Shown: positions 20,833-32,132, counted from the stretch's first letter. The stretch: DNA of 64,000 nucleotides from Crotalaria pallida (GCA_037953625.1 CM075655.1:24260001-24324000); one strand, 5' to 3'. The notes: generated by a model not told the origin, from the letters alone. Made by a program: numbers and translations.

Positions 20833-21040
20833 GTCAAGAATGTCCTTGTCCACCTCTTCCACCTTTTTGTTTTGAGGCACTCTTGGTGGGAATGGAAGAG
20901 GAACGAGAGGAGGTTGCAGGACAACAGCAGGGCTTGTGGTTGAAGTTGAGGAAGGTTGAGTTGGATGATTCTCCTTGGTGCTAGCATGCTCACCTTCATC
21001 TACCACTTGGCTCTTCCCTTTAGAGGAAGCTAGAACATCA
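20833..21040 (-). pseudogene. Athila gag-pol fragment, upstream half
   Basis: On the minus strand the frame reads KGKSQVVDEGEHAS, then PTQPSSTSTTSP, then VPLPFPPRVPQNKKVEEVDK and DILDTF at the Copia TSD. Joined across the Copia element, the same frame continues into FRKVEVNIPLLDEIK at 8616. This is the linker upstream of the Athila protease. It proves that the Copia inserted into an existing Athila copy. The right boundary near 21040 is approximate because sequence beyond it has no Athila character. Confidence 0.8.
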
Positions 21041-21409
21041 TTGTTGAGGTGAGTAATAATCCCAAATTAAACAATATTCGGAGTATTAGTCCAATAAACT
21101 CTAAATCACAAAATCAAGCTAAACAATGTCAACTGGGCAACAAGTATCAATAATAGGAGTAAAATAATGCAAGGAATAATAAAATGATCATCATTCATGC
21201 TTCTGAGTTCATATTGATACTTTTGAGACTAGAAGTTTATTAGCATTGATAGTAAGTCTGCATTATCTGCTTGGTGATATCTGGTTTTTGAACTGCTCTA
21301 TTGGACTTGAATTTGATCAGTTGAGTAGTTGGGTATATTGTTGCATTTTTTACTACTGTTCATCTGGTTCATTGTGCCTGCTGTCTGCTTAAATTTTTTA
21401 TCTGAGATA

Positions 21410-22774
21410 ATGGCTACTCGTCGTACAAAGAGAAGGACTCTAATCGTAGAATCCGATGAGGATGAGCCTTCACCACCTGTCGTACAGAATGAAGCACCAC
21501 CTTCTTCTTCTAGTCATGCTGTTAGGCCATCTAGACCTAGACAGAGTGAAGTCGGTCCTTCTGCACCACCTCCTCCAGTTCCTCAACTAGTTGATATTGA
21601 GAAACTCAATTGATGGTTTTCAAATCCTACTCAAATAGCTGATTATGAAAAATACTTTGCAGCATGTTCGGTGATCTCTCCAAGATTCTTAGATGCAGAA
21701 ACCTTTGAAGGCGAAGACTGCAACCTCCCTGCTGTAGTGATCTTAAAAGAAAAAGGCTTGTTTGAGTTTAGCACTATCGGCAGTGACATCTATGAAGACT
21801 TGGTCAGGGTTTTCTACACAAATCTGGTTTGGAATTCTGAGGAGAATGTCCTTTATTCTGAGGTAAAAGGCAGAAGCATTAAGATCAATCTGAACACATG
21901 GAAAAATATCACTCATTTGCCTATGGATGGGATAAATTACACTGGCTCTAGTTCAGACAATCTTTGGGGCGATGAGTACGACAAGAAAGCTGCAAAAGAA
22001 GAGTTCATTGATGATAGAATTCATACCGACAAGGCATTGACTTCGGGAAATCTGAAATTCGAGTTCCGTGTGCTTCACATCATTATCAATCGTTGTCTCA
22101 TTCCTCGTCAGGGTAACTGTTTCAAGTTGATGGACACTGATTATATTATCCTATGGGCCTGGTCTCATAACAAGCCTATCAACTAGGGTTGGTATGTCTT
22201 GAATCCCATGATAGAGACTGCAAATAATGTTTGTCGCTCGATTGATCGTAATATGAAACTGAAGACAACCAAACTTCCTTATGCACTATTGATCACCAAC
22301 ATCCTGAGGCGTTTCCGGATTCCAGTGAATGGAGAGTCGAGGACTGCTCCAAATGCAGACATGCGTATGGATACAGACTTTTTGGGAAACATGGGATGGG
22401 TGAACATGGAAGGACGTGGTTGGGCTCCTAAGGCGATGCGTCGAGAGCGAAATTCAACACATAATTATGACCCTGATGAAGAAGAGGAACAACAACAACA
22501 ACAAGAACAAGCACATGATCCTAATCTCCCTCCTCTACAAGTTATCTTGCCACCCGACTTCATACCTCCCTACATGCAAACACTCATGGATGACGTCAGA
22601 AGTCATATGCGCCGATCAGATGCTCACATGCGATTAGTTGATAATGGAATGCCTCAGCTCACTTCAGATATGCAGAGCATGAACGTCAACATGGAGCAGA
22701 TGCGAGAGGATATCTGCGTCACCATAATAGGGAACCCTTCACTCGTGGCCTGTAGCTTGTGTAATCTGCCTTGA
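21410..22774 (+). pseudogene. Putative plant transposon protein (Transposase_32-like)
   Basis: One frame runs from ATG 21410 (MATRRTKRRTLIVESDEDE, a basic then acidic and Pro/Ser-rich N-terminus) to 22774, broken by TGA at 21611 and TAG at 22184. The core reads WFSNPTQIADYEKYFAAC, VISPRFLDAETFEGE, DLVRVFYTNL, SEVKGRSIKINLNTWKN and HIIINRCLIPRQGN. It matches my memory of the legume-rich family called putative plant transposon protein (PF20167). The tail is glutamine-rich, then has a heptad-like stretch (DMQSMNVNMEQMREDI). The biochemical role is unknown. Its position, between leader and PPT of an LTR element, suggests a gag-replacing or accessory protein. The two stops make this copy non-functional. 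Confidence 0.7.
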
Positions 22775-22994
22775 CTTCATTTTCATGCATCTATCTTATT
22801 TGTCTGGATATTATTATCATGAATATCCTTGATAACCCCTAGTATTTTAAATTGTTGAACTGTTTCTGTTTCATTTTGCTTATGCTCTATTTGGTATAAC
22901 TTTGGATATTTTGATCATGACATTAAATTTTTGGCGATATTACTTTGGTTCTATTATGTCATGTGATGTGGTTATTAATGTTGTTATACCACCC

Positions 22995-23256
22995 TTTTTG
23001 ATGTTGTCAAAAGGGGGAGAATAGTTATATGTGCAAAACAGGAGAAAGGCAGGAACAGAACAGGGAATTACGGGATACAGGGGGAGCGCTAAAATTGTGT
23101 TCATATATTCATGGGGAGTTAGTCCCTTGAGTTTATGTTATTCGAGCTTTTGAGCTCATGTGCATGCATGATAATCATTCTTCATATTTGAATATATTTA
23201 TCTCTGTACTAAAATCTGTTTTGCAGAGAATGTTTGTCATCATCAAAAAGGGGGAG
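22995..23256 (+). other. Polypurine tracts before the 3' LTR
   Basis: AAAAAGGGGGAG ends at 23256, directly before TGTTGAGAATC. Two similar tracts lie at about 23010 and 23080. The preceding words (GTTTGTCATCATC) are also found before the PPTs at 19084 and 35876, so the three elements share this 3' untranslated module. Confidence 0.75.
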
Positions 23257-24589
23257 TGTTGAGAATCATGTTCCCCATGATGATATTTTGATGATGACAA
23301 CATGATGACAAACATGAATATTATTATGTTACAGGGTCATGGATGATGCGTTGAAGTTGTGCATGCCTTTAGTATCAAACCCTTTAGGTTTTAGAAGTTG
23401 GTAGGTAAAACAATATTTAGACTAAGGCACTCAAGTAATTTTACTAAGATATGATGATGATGATGATATGTTGTTTTGTGAAAAAGGTAGAAGAAGTTTT
23501 TTTACAATCTTAGCTCCTGGAAAGAGTTTTTATGAAAACCTTTGAGAAAACCTCTGGATACAGTATTTTTGTTAAAAACGGTTTTTATGCTATTGTAACC
23601 GATTACTCATCTTGAGATAATCGATTACATCCTGGAAAATTTGTATCTTGAGAGTAAGTAATGGATTACTTAGGTTCATGTAATGGATTACTTCCTTGGT
23701 CTGGTCAACTAAGTAAAAGTAATGGATTACTTGAAGCTAATAATCGATTACATTTTGTGCTGCAACATTTTTATAAAAACCAGAGAGCAAGTAACCTATT
23801 ACTTTGACCAATGTAATCGATTACTTTAATTCAAATTTTGAAAAACGTGCTAAAATATTTTGATTTTCAGAATGATTTATTTCCTTTTTTAAATGATCTC
23901 GCTTTTCAAATTTAAACTTCTTCTTCTACATTTTAAAATTCTATTCTCTTATTCTCCAATTATTCCTTCTTTTTGAAAATCTTCTCTTGGAGAAAAACTT
24001 GATCCTCATCTTCATCTTTCAATTTTATAAAAGTCAAAAACCTTGAGTGTACCTTAGTGCTAATCATTGTTATAGGACTTTATTGTTGTATCAGCTCTAT
24101 CTAGAGAGCATCATTGTTAGTTGCACACTTTTCTATGTGCAAATCCAATTTTTGTAAGGGGTGTGATTACCTTAGTAATTAAGGAGTGTTATCCTTAGGA
24201 TTGAACGTGTGTCGCGTTCATAGGGTGAGAAAACCCTTGTCTATTGGGTAGTGCTATACGAACGGTGGGATTCCTAGTAGTTAGGCTATCTGTAAATCTA
24301 GGAAGGTGTTCCTAGTTGTTATTGTTCGAGGTCCCTGGCGAACGGTGGGATTCCTAGTAGCTTGCGGGGCGCTCTGGTTGTACTCGGGGACGCGAGGCGT
24401 CTTTGGTTTAGTGAAAAGCTCAAGTGGGTCGCTTGAGGACTGGATGTAGGCGTTGTTTGCCAAACCAAGATAAAATTTCCAGTGCAAATTTCTCTATCCC
24501 TTATCTCTTTACTTTTCGCGTTTATATTGTGTTAATCATATTTTGCGAATAATCTTATTTGAAGCTATATATCACGAGAATTGCGTTTT
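23257..24589 (+). repeat. 3' LTR of the non-autonomous Copia, truncated by Tekay
   Basis: Begins TGTTGAGAATCATG. It contains diverged palindromes (23590-23830, for example ATAATCGATTAC and GTAATGGATTAC) and the GC-rich leader (24180-24490) with hairpin CTCAAG/CTTGAG (24419-24437). The expected LTR end (CACCCCCCCTCTC then CA) is absent because the Tekay LTR starts at 24590. Confidence 0.8.
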
Positions 24590-25302
24590 TGTGACACCCT
24601 CAATATAAAACTTGTAATTAGAGTAATAAATATACGATTACTCCAATAGTTATGGACTTGTTAGTATTTAGAAAATGTAGGAAATAAAATTTTCTACAGA
24701 GACGGGTGCACAAACCAAAATATGGAATTCTTGAAGATTAGATTTTATATCATTTTAACATTATATTGAATCCAGCATAAGAAAATCTTTTCACAAACCA
24801 GATAGCATCGGTTCTTCGAAATTGTATTTACATAGTAAAACAAAGGTGATGCCATCCATTCATTCGTTTTGCGGAACTGATACCATATTCAAATATCGTA
24901 GCCGAACTCTTGAAATAATCTTTATCAGAGTAAGCGGAAATAGTAGGACTATGCACAGTTGTAATATAAACATAATATATATATTTAATCATGAAATACA
25001 TAGTCCAGTTGATAATCTCCAAGTTCCAGTACAAGTCCATAAAGCTATGTATATATATATACATAAAAAATAGACCATAACTCAAGAGTTTTCAAAAGGA
25101 ATATCCACAATATATACATATCAAAATATAAAACTCTAAAGCTGGTCTCATTGCACTGGTAGCAGCAGCAGTAGTAGTAATAGAAGTCTCCAAGAAGTAA
25201 CATCGGTAGTCATCATCCAACCTCATCAGCAGCAGTATCATCTCCTCCACAACATCCATCGCACCGAATCCCTGATCCTCATCATCTACCTTATGCACAT
25301 AC

Positions 25303-25776
25303 CTAGGGATCATCGTCCCTCCACTGACTCCCGGTAGAGTGAACGACAGGCTCGCCTCCGCTCTCATCCTCCACAGGGTCCTCCTCTATCTCATCCGAAG
25401 GAGTGGGTACCCTACCACTGGGTACAGGGTCAGGTGATGCCGAGACCCTAACAGGGCTCCTTGGATCAGATGGGGGAGTCTCCTCGCCGACGACTCTAGA
25501 AGAAAAAGGGTGTGAGCGGGTAGGTCGAAAACGAAAACTGTGATATAAGCGAGCTGGTCGTGTGGGAGGTGGTCCATGAGAAGTGTAAAAGGGTGGTACG
25601 TGCATAGTGTATATGATGGGGATCCTAAACCTACGAGGACGAAACCGGGTCAGCGGGTTGGGGTGGTAGAAGGTAACCTCTACCTCTCCCTCAAATACCG
25701 CCCGGTGATCCTCGTAGATCCATATGCCACTAGGAAGTGGCCGGATCTTGATGCAAGCGATGTAACGTGACATCAC
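25303..25776 (-). CDS. LTR-embedded ORF, 157 codons, function unknown
   Basis: The sense-strand ORF (relative to the LTR) starts MMSRYIACIKIRPLPSG and continues WIYEDHRAVFEGEVEVTFY and RFRPRRFRIPIIYTMHVPPF. It then becomes proline-, serine- and acid-rich (SDEIEEDPVEDESGGEP), ending WRDDDP. CCCTTGTAG just upstream of the ATG resembles a splice acceptor, so it could be a second exon of an LTR-started transcript. A homologous ORF of identical length lies in the solo LTR (39220-39693) and a frameshifted one in the 5' LTR. Most codon differences from the solo-LTR copy are synonymous. I recognise no domain. It may be an accessory protein or a conserved leader peptide. Confidence 0.6.
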   Translation of the reverse strand: MMSRYIACIKIRPLPSGIWIYEDHRAVFEGEVEVTFYHPNPLTRFRPRRFRIPIIYTMHVPPFYTSHGPPPTRPARLYHSFRFRPTRSHPFSSRVVGEETPPSDPRSPVRVSASPDPVPSGRVPTPSDEIEEDPVEDESGGEPVVHSTGSQWRDDDP

Positions 25777-26050
25777 CTACAAGGGCACGGGGATAAGCAA
25801 TTCTATACACATAATAAATAGAGCATAAATAAATGCAAAATATGAATATGTAATTATGCAGCAATAATCAACAACCACATTTAGCACTTAGCAAGTATTT
25901 AATGCAAGTAAGATGCTTATACTTATTCCATTTATCAACTTTAGGTTAAATGAGTGGCATGATGTATGAGTCTAGCTCTCAATCCTATCTCCATCAATCT
26001 ATGTCACTCTCTGACGTCCATCCTTTACTTCGTCCAGCACTCAACAGTGC

Positions 26051-26097
26051 GTTGTACTCCTAGGTGTACAACATTCGTACATTCACCAAGAATGTAC
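26051..26097 (-). other. Two adjacent conserved stem-loops in the Tekay LTR
   Basis: GTTGTAC (26051-26057) pairs with GTACAAC (26066-26072), and GTACATTC (26077-26084) pairs with GAATGTAC (26090-26097). The solo LTR has the same two hairpins with a compensating change in the first (GTTGTAT/ATACAAC, 39964-39985). They lie in the transcribed part of the LTR, upstream of the LTR ORF in the sense direction. Confidence 0.5.
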
Positions 26098-26524
26098 ACG
26101 ACAAGCTTGGAAATGGTACATAACGTGCCACCCGAGCAACGTCCCGTCATCCAAACGGAATAACCATATCATCGGCATCTCACTATGCTGGCCATGTCGT
26201 CAACCATAACGTGTCATCAAGCAAGCCGTCAATTGGCACTCCTAGAGGCCTTCCTCATGTTACCAAAACATGAAAAACGATCTAACATCTGAACTCCAGA
26301 ATGAATGCAATATCTTAACTTAAAGGAATTGATTGATATATTTCAATAAATAACATATTTCAATATATAACGTGCCACCTGAGCAACGTCCCGTCATCCA
26401 AACGGAATAACCATATCATCAATCAATTTCTTTTAAGTCTTAGATCACTTGGATTATTATCATTTAAGTATTAACATAATGATTCAGAATTAAAAATGGT
26501 ATTTTTAATTTTCTGGGCAGAAAT

Positions 26525-26860
26525 ACTTGAGTGTTCTTCAGAATACTCGAGTAGTTCTTCAGTCTTTCCTGATTACTCGAGTAGTTCATGGCTACTCGAG
26601 TCGTTCATACTTTCCAGAAAAGTCAGATTTCAGATCTTATAAAAATACTCGAGTAGTTCATGAATACTCGAGTGTTCATCATCAATTCCAGAATACTCGA
26701 GTGGTTCATGCATTAATCGAGTGGTTCATCAGAAAGTACTCTTGTTACATCAGTCAATACTCGAGTTCTGGACCTGATACTCGAGTGTTGGAGCAAAAGG
26801 ACACATTGTTTTATCATAAAATACTCGAGTGTCAAGCCAAGTACTCGAGTCTTTTCATAC
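26525..26860. repeat. Array of ACTCGAGT palindromes in the LTR
   Basis: About thirteen TACTCGAGT-type motifs are spaced roughly 15-35 bp, many followed by AGTTCATG/GTTCATCA. Equivalent arrays occur at 40425-40750 in the solo LTR and 54440-54501 in the truncated 5' LTR. Two further copies sit near the TATA box (27885-27912, 41785-41812). Confidence 0.85.
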
Positions 26861-27747
26861 AGAAAAGACTGGAAACTTGGTTTTAACATACCATTTTCAA
26901 TTCTAACCATTTCCAATCCAATCCAATGATCAACAGAGTTCATATAACATATAACAAACATGTTCAAGCACTAAGAACACATCAAATTACAGGATTCACA
27001 GAGGTTCATAAGATTATGCATAAAACTTAGAAAATTCACAACTTAACATACCAATTTGCATAAAACTCAGAATTCTCATGATTTTAAGTTCCAAATAGCT
27101 TGCATGCAACATATTAAACTTGCTCAAAACCATTTTAGAGCACAGGTTGGTCTCCAAACCAATCTCCCCACTCAAACTAAGCCCTTAGAGCCTCTTGGTG
27201 GCTCTCTAATCAAATTCATGCAATTTAAACTCTATCTATTGAATAGAAGGCTTTCCCCTTAACTCTTAGACGTGAATAACAGAAAATTCATAAGAGAAAC
27301 TCCTCCAACACCAAAAACGACTTCAAGCACCAACATGCAAGACAGTTTGAGCAGAGCACCAAAACCGAATTGGTTGACATAGAAAACACAGATAACAATT
27401 AGGGAAATTAGTATTTCTAAGCTTTAAGTAACACATACTAACTATATAAACCAATTTGAGACTCAGAAGGTGCGTGAGCTTACCACAATCAGTGATCAAA
27501 GTAAGCTCCCAGAACTGTTGATAGCAAACGAACATCAACTTCCCAGCTTCGATTCTACCAACACACACACTCTCAGCTCAAAACTTTTATGTCTATACAA
27601 AGCTCGTGATGTGAGCTTTGCATTCGTGTATAGTTTGTAACTTAAATCAAAGCACAGAGGGAGAATCGAAAGAAACGGTTCAGGAACCCTAATACCGAAA
27701 CTTCTTCAACAATTTGCCAAAATGCTTGATTCTCAGAAGCAATCGAG

Positions 27748-27756
27748 CTTAAATAC
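27748..27756 (-). promoter_or_regulatory. Candidate TATA box of the Tekay LTR
   Basis: GTATTTAAG on the minus strand lies about 420 bases inside the LTR start. The solo LTR has CTATTTAAG at the equivalent site near 41655. Conservation between LTR families and position support a core promoter. Confidence 0.4.
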
Positions 27757-28218
27757 AAGTATTGGAGGTCCATGCACGACGACACGAAAGCCATGGACGT
27801 GTGAGGGTGGTGTATTCGTGTCACTCGGCGAGAATCGCTGGTGGTGACTCACCAGAACGCACTAACTCGTGCAACTCTGACCAGAACACTCGAGTCTTTT
27901 CAGAAACACTCGAGTATTTTGGTCAGTTTTTGAAAAATATAAATTTTATTTTCTTTCCCTCCAAAATCTTCCCTATAATTACTTCTAGGTCCCAAATCAG
28001 GGACTAAAATGCAAAATATTTATTTATGCATAAATATAATTACCAAATTAAATTCACACATTCACTAATTACATAAACACAGATTTTAATCAATGATTAA
28101 AATAGAAATAATTAATTATAATAAATTTTATAATTAACATTTCATTAATCAGGGATTAAAATTTTGGGGTGTTACACTACTCCCCCACTTACAAGGAATT
28201 TTGTCCCCGAAATTCACC

Positions 28219-28553
28219 TTATACAAACAACTCAGGATAGTCCTGACACATCTTATCCTCTAATTCCCAAGATGCTTCTATTACATCACCACAAATCCAG
28301 ATAACCTTGACCAAGAGAATATCCTTCCCTCTAAGCTGCTTAACTCTTTGATCTTCAATGCGGATAGGCATAGCTTCAAAGGTTAGGTTCTCACGTATTT
28401 CTAGGTCATCAGGTTGGATTCTAAGAACAATGTTGGGATCGTGAGTATACCTTTTCAACTTAGACACGTGGAATACATTATGAAGATTAGCTAATGACGG
28501 GGGTAGGGCTATTTGATAGGCTACTGGACCAACTCTTTTAAGAATCTGGTAAG
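28219..28553 (-). pseudogene. Tekay pol C-terminus with chromodomain
   Basis: From 28553 the frame reads YQILKRVGPVAYQIALP, then HNVFHVSKLKRYTHD. A chromodomain-like end follows, IRIEDQRVKQLRGKDI then VIEASWELEDKM, ending CQDYPELFV and TAA at 28219. It directly continues the integrase frame that stops at 49233 (KFIGPY), with GTAAG duplicated at both breaks. In chromoviruses this domain tethers integrase to modified histones and directs insertion to heterochromatin. Here it is severed from the rest of pol by the Tat element. Confidence 0.9.
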
Positions 28554-29134
28554 TGTCATGTCCTTAACTAAGATCAACCTTGAAGCTATGGAAGAGCCCC
28601 AAAGAGTGATCTCAATCAAGAGGTTAATGTAGGACTTTTAGGATTTCTGTATATCCAGTTGGGATAAACAGGTTCTCCCTAGTCAACAGCGTGTGTGCTA
28701 GTGTCAACTTAGGGATGAGAAGACGTACCTTAGCCCCTATAGCATGGTGGTTCTTATAGGGGATTACATGTGTGTCGTGGGCCGTTCTGATGAGCCTTCT
28801 AAAGAGGAAGAATTCTAGTGGGATTTGTAGAGGTTATGGTAAGATCATATCCATAAATCCCGTAGATGATAGACTTAATCCCATACTGCTTCTATCTAAC
28901 CCAGAGTCGTGGGAATCTAGGAGAAGTGGTTTGGCTTTGATGAGACTGTAAACGATAAAGATAAGGATGAATATCCAGTGCTCGGCGGTTAGTCTCATTA
29001 GCGTGCAACTTCTTTGTAGAAACCCAGCTTGCTCGGTGTAACTTTACGACCGCATGCCTTGTTCCAGTGTCTTAACCGGTCGGGCCAAGATGGCTTTTGT
29101 CGGGAAGCACTCGGTCTACCATAGATCCACTACA
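28554..29134 (-). repeat. 3' LTR of the Tat element (581 bp)
   Basis: Plus-strand ends TGTCATGTCC and CCACTACA. The G-rich PPT, GAGCTTGGGGGGCTTA on the minus strand, follows at 29135-29150. It is the same length as the 5' LTR copy. Confidence 0.95.
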
Positions 29135-30008
29135 TAAGCCCCCCAAGCTCGGTGGGGTGATTTGAACCCAGCCGAGTTATTAAGACGAGTGTACTGTTTT
29201 CCGACCGAACTCTAGATGAAAAAAAAGTTATCCGAGCATAAGAGTGCTCTGACTAGAGTTGTCGCTTGATTGACCTGGAAGTGACCCTTCAATTCTCCTT
29301 ATGCTTCCACGTGTCCTTTACTTTACCGGGAAATGAAATGTTATGTTTTCAAATTTGCAGGAAGCGCCACGTACCCATTTTATCATAAATGGGATTTTAT
29401 TGATTCGGCCCAAATCTCTGAGATAGTGGAGGGAACTTCTGAAGTGATTTTCAAGGAGCGGGTTTTCTCAAATTTCATTTCCTTTTTAACAATCAGAAAT
29501 AGAAACCTCTCAAGTTCTTCTCTCTCTTGTTCTTCATCGTTTTTTGTGGGATTTTGATCAATGGAGCCACGGTCTGCCAAAGGACTTCTTGTCATCACTT
29601 CATCCTTCTTTCTTGCATCAAGTCCGTTTCCATCTTCGTAGTCTTCATTTTTCTGGGATTTATTGGTTGTTCATTATCAACAGGTAACGAACCTTTCTCT
29701 CACCGGTTATTTTCTCTTTCTTCTATGCTGTTTTAAAATTCTTTGCATGTGACTGTTCCTGCCATCTTCCGTATGTATCTTGCTTAGAACTTTCTTTGTT
29801 ATGCATTAACGTTGGCCCTGTTCCCTCTTTTCTTGATTCTAAAAGAAACCTAGGGTTCGATAAACAACCCATCACTGTTCATGAGTATAACCTTTTATCC
29901 TTTGAAGTTCTTTTCCCTTCATTGTCATTTGTTGAGTGATCGCCGTAGTATTTCTTAGGTTTGTTTTGCGTTTTGCTGCACTTAATTTCTTAGGGTAGTA
30001 CTGGTTTC
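29135..30008 (+). other. Upstream part of the antisense accessory gene region
   Basis: This 870-bp stretch lies between the Tat 3' LTR and the Copia insertion and is on the 5' side of the antisense ORF. Small open pieces (ATG at 29333; ATG at 29560 giving MEPRSAKGLLVITSS) occur. TCAACAG|GTAACG near 29683 is a good splice-donor match. A promoter or first exon for the antisense gene is likely here, but I cannot fix exon limits. No minus-strand coding is seen. Confidence 0.35.
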
Positions 30009-32130
30009 TGTTGGAAGTCAAGCTTTCCCAAGGACTTCAAGTGCAATCACTATATGGTTTTGATGATAACAAACTCAAGATTCTCAAGTTCATATCAAGT
30101 GCAATCACAAGCTCTTCAACCTTCAAGTCCAAGCTTCAAGTTGAAGAATCAAGCAAATGAAGTTGAAGGCTCAAGCAAATTGAAGTCCTTTTAGCCCTTT
30201 CCCTTAGGACATCATGTAAGGTAATGAAGTCAAGGTTTATATTATGTTAAAAGGCCAATATAAGTTTTTCTAAATATATTTTTCATAATTAAGGAGAAGA
30301 AAAAGAAGTTTTGTGAAAATCAGTTTTTCTATCTTAGTTTTGGTGAAAATACTTGATGTTACAAAACTCTGAATATTTTTATGTATGCAAGAGAGAGTAA
30401 TCGATTACTTGCCTAAAGTTAATTGATTAACTTTGTTGCATCATAGAAAAATCAGAGAGGTTGTAATCGATTAAATGAATCTTGTTAATCAATTACTTTC
30501 TTATGAGAGTAATCGATTACCTGGCTCAAGTAATCGATTAAAATTGTTGCATCATATATTTTCCTGAGACAAAGTAATCGATTACTTGTCTTGTAGTAAT
30601 CGATTACATGATGTTGCATCATATAAATATCAGAGGCTCTGTAATCGATTATTAGAATAGTGGTAATCGATTATATGCGTTGCATCATACATTAAACAGA
30701 AGTGAAGTAATCGATTACATGCATGTGATAATCGATTACTGGTTTTTAAAATGAATTTCAAAATTTCTATTTTTAAAGGGATAATCGATTACCTCCCTCA
30801 AGTAATTGATTACCTCAACTTTTATTGAAAAACGTGTCAGAATCATTTTGATTATTTCCTGATTTGTTTTTATATAAAAGATTCTGATTTATTTTACAAA
30901 ATTCGAAAATGATTTTAAATTTGAATTATTTCCTTTTTCGTTTTAAGAATCAAATCTTTGTTTTATTTTCTAAATCTTTTTTATTTGGTTTTGATTTTAA
31001 AACTTAAATTATTTTATTTCCAAAATCGTTTTTGATTTGATTCTGATTTTTTTTAAATTCAAAATTCAAATTTCAAATCTTTGGTTTTAATTCTTAAATC
31101 GTTTATTTTATTTTTTGATTTGTTTTGATTTCAAAATAACTCTATTTATTTGTTTTTCAAAATCACTACACTTCTACAATTTTGTTTTTCAAGAATCTGA
31201 TATTCACGCTCTTTCTCTTCTTCTCCATTATTCTCTGTTCTTCACGTTCAGATATTTTTTTTAAGAAAACAAAACCTTGTGTTGGCCTTGTAACGTTTTT
31301 CATTTGACTTCATTGCCATAGAGCTTAATTGTTGTATCTGTGTTGCTTAGAACACATAATTGTTAGAGTGGCCTTTATTGTTGTATCAGCACTATTGAGA
31401 GTGCACTATAGGTCTTGTACCCGATCACTCATACCTTAACCTGTGTTGTAAAGGGGTGTGTAACCCTTAGTGACTAGGGAGTGAATCTCCTAGTGCGGAC
31501 GTGCTGCGTTCGTGGTTGTAGGGTGAGGAACCCTTTGTTGTGTTGGGTAGTGCTAGACGAACGGTGGGTCACCTAGTAGTTAGGCTATCTGGAAATCTAG
31601 GAAAGGTTTTCCTAGTTGTGTATCGAGGTCCCTGGCGAAAGGAGGTTCCTAGTAGCTTGCGGGGCGCTTTGGTTGTACTTGGGGACGCGTGGCGTCTTTG
31701 GTTTAGTGAAAAGCTCAAGCGGGTCGCTTGGGGACTGGAGTAGGCCGGGTTTGCCGAACCAGGATAAAATCTCCGGTGCAATCTCTTCTATTCCTATCTC
31801 TTTTATTTTCCGCTGTTATATTTATTTGTTGCGCATCATATCGATTATTTTCATAATAATTAATTTAAAGGATTTTAAATTAATTAGCGCGGTATCATTC
31901 GTTTTCGTTGTTCTTATTTTAATTCGTGTCCGCGCATATTAGTTTTCATAATATTATTAATATTATTCGCTTTCGTGCAATCGTTTTCATCATTATATTG
32001 TTTTCTGCTGCAAAATCTCTTTAAGTTTATTGAAAACGTTTTAAAGCGAATATTTTCCAATGTTTTTATAAACACCCAATTCACCCCCCCTCTTGGGTGA
32101 CGGCTGCCAATCCTATCATTAATTCTAACA
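30009..32130 (+). repeat. 5' LTR of the gag-only Copia (2122 bp)
   Basis: Palindrome cluster 30395-30805, TATATAAA 30871-30878, GC-rich leader 31440-31790 with hairpin CAAGC/GCTTG at 31716-31730. The leader holds an internal duplication (GAACGGTGGG...CCTAGTAG then GAAAGGAGGTTCCTAGTAG). Ends at TTCTAACA. Confidence 0.95.
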
Positions 32131-32132
32131 AT

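Larger units (their letters stand above)
21041..24589 (+). mobile_element. 5'-truncated non-autonomous Copia-like element with Transposase_32-like ORF
   Basis: A single decayed ORF (21410-22774) is followed by PPT-like tracts and a 3' LTR beginning at 23257, which is itself cut at 24590 by the Tekay element. No 5' LTR or PBS is visible. The element abuts Athila sequence near 21040, so its 5' part was lost. The stretch 21041-21409 is AT-rich with no feature I can support beyond acting as the leader of the ORF. LTR architecture (palindrome cluster, GC-rich leader) is that of the Copia elements here, but no pol is present. Confidence 0.7.
24590..28176 (-). repeat. 3' LTR of the Tekay element (3587 bp)
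   Basis: Plus-strand limits are TGTGACACCC (24590) and GGGGTGTTACA (28176). The left flank shows GTTTT as the candidate TSD, which cannot be compared because the other end is truncated. A TATA candidate lies at 27748-27756 (minus), ACTCGAGT motifs at 26525-26860 and 27885-27912, stem-loops at 26051-26097 and a 157-codon ORF at 25303-25776. Minus-strand PPT AAGTGGGGGAGTAG precedes the LTR. Confidence 0.9.
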
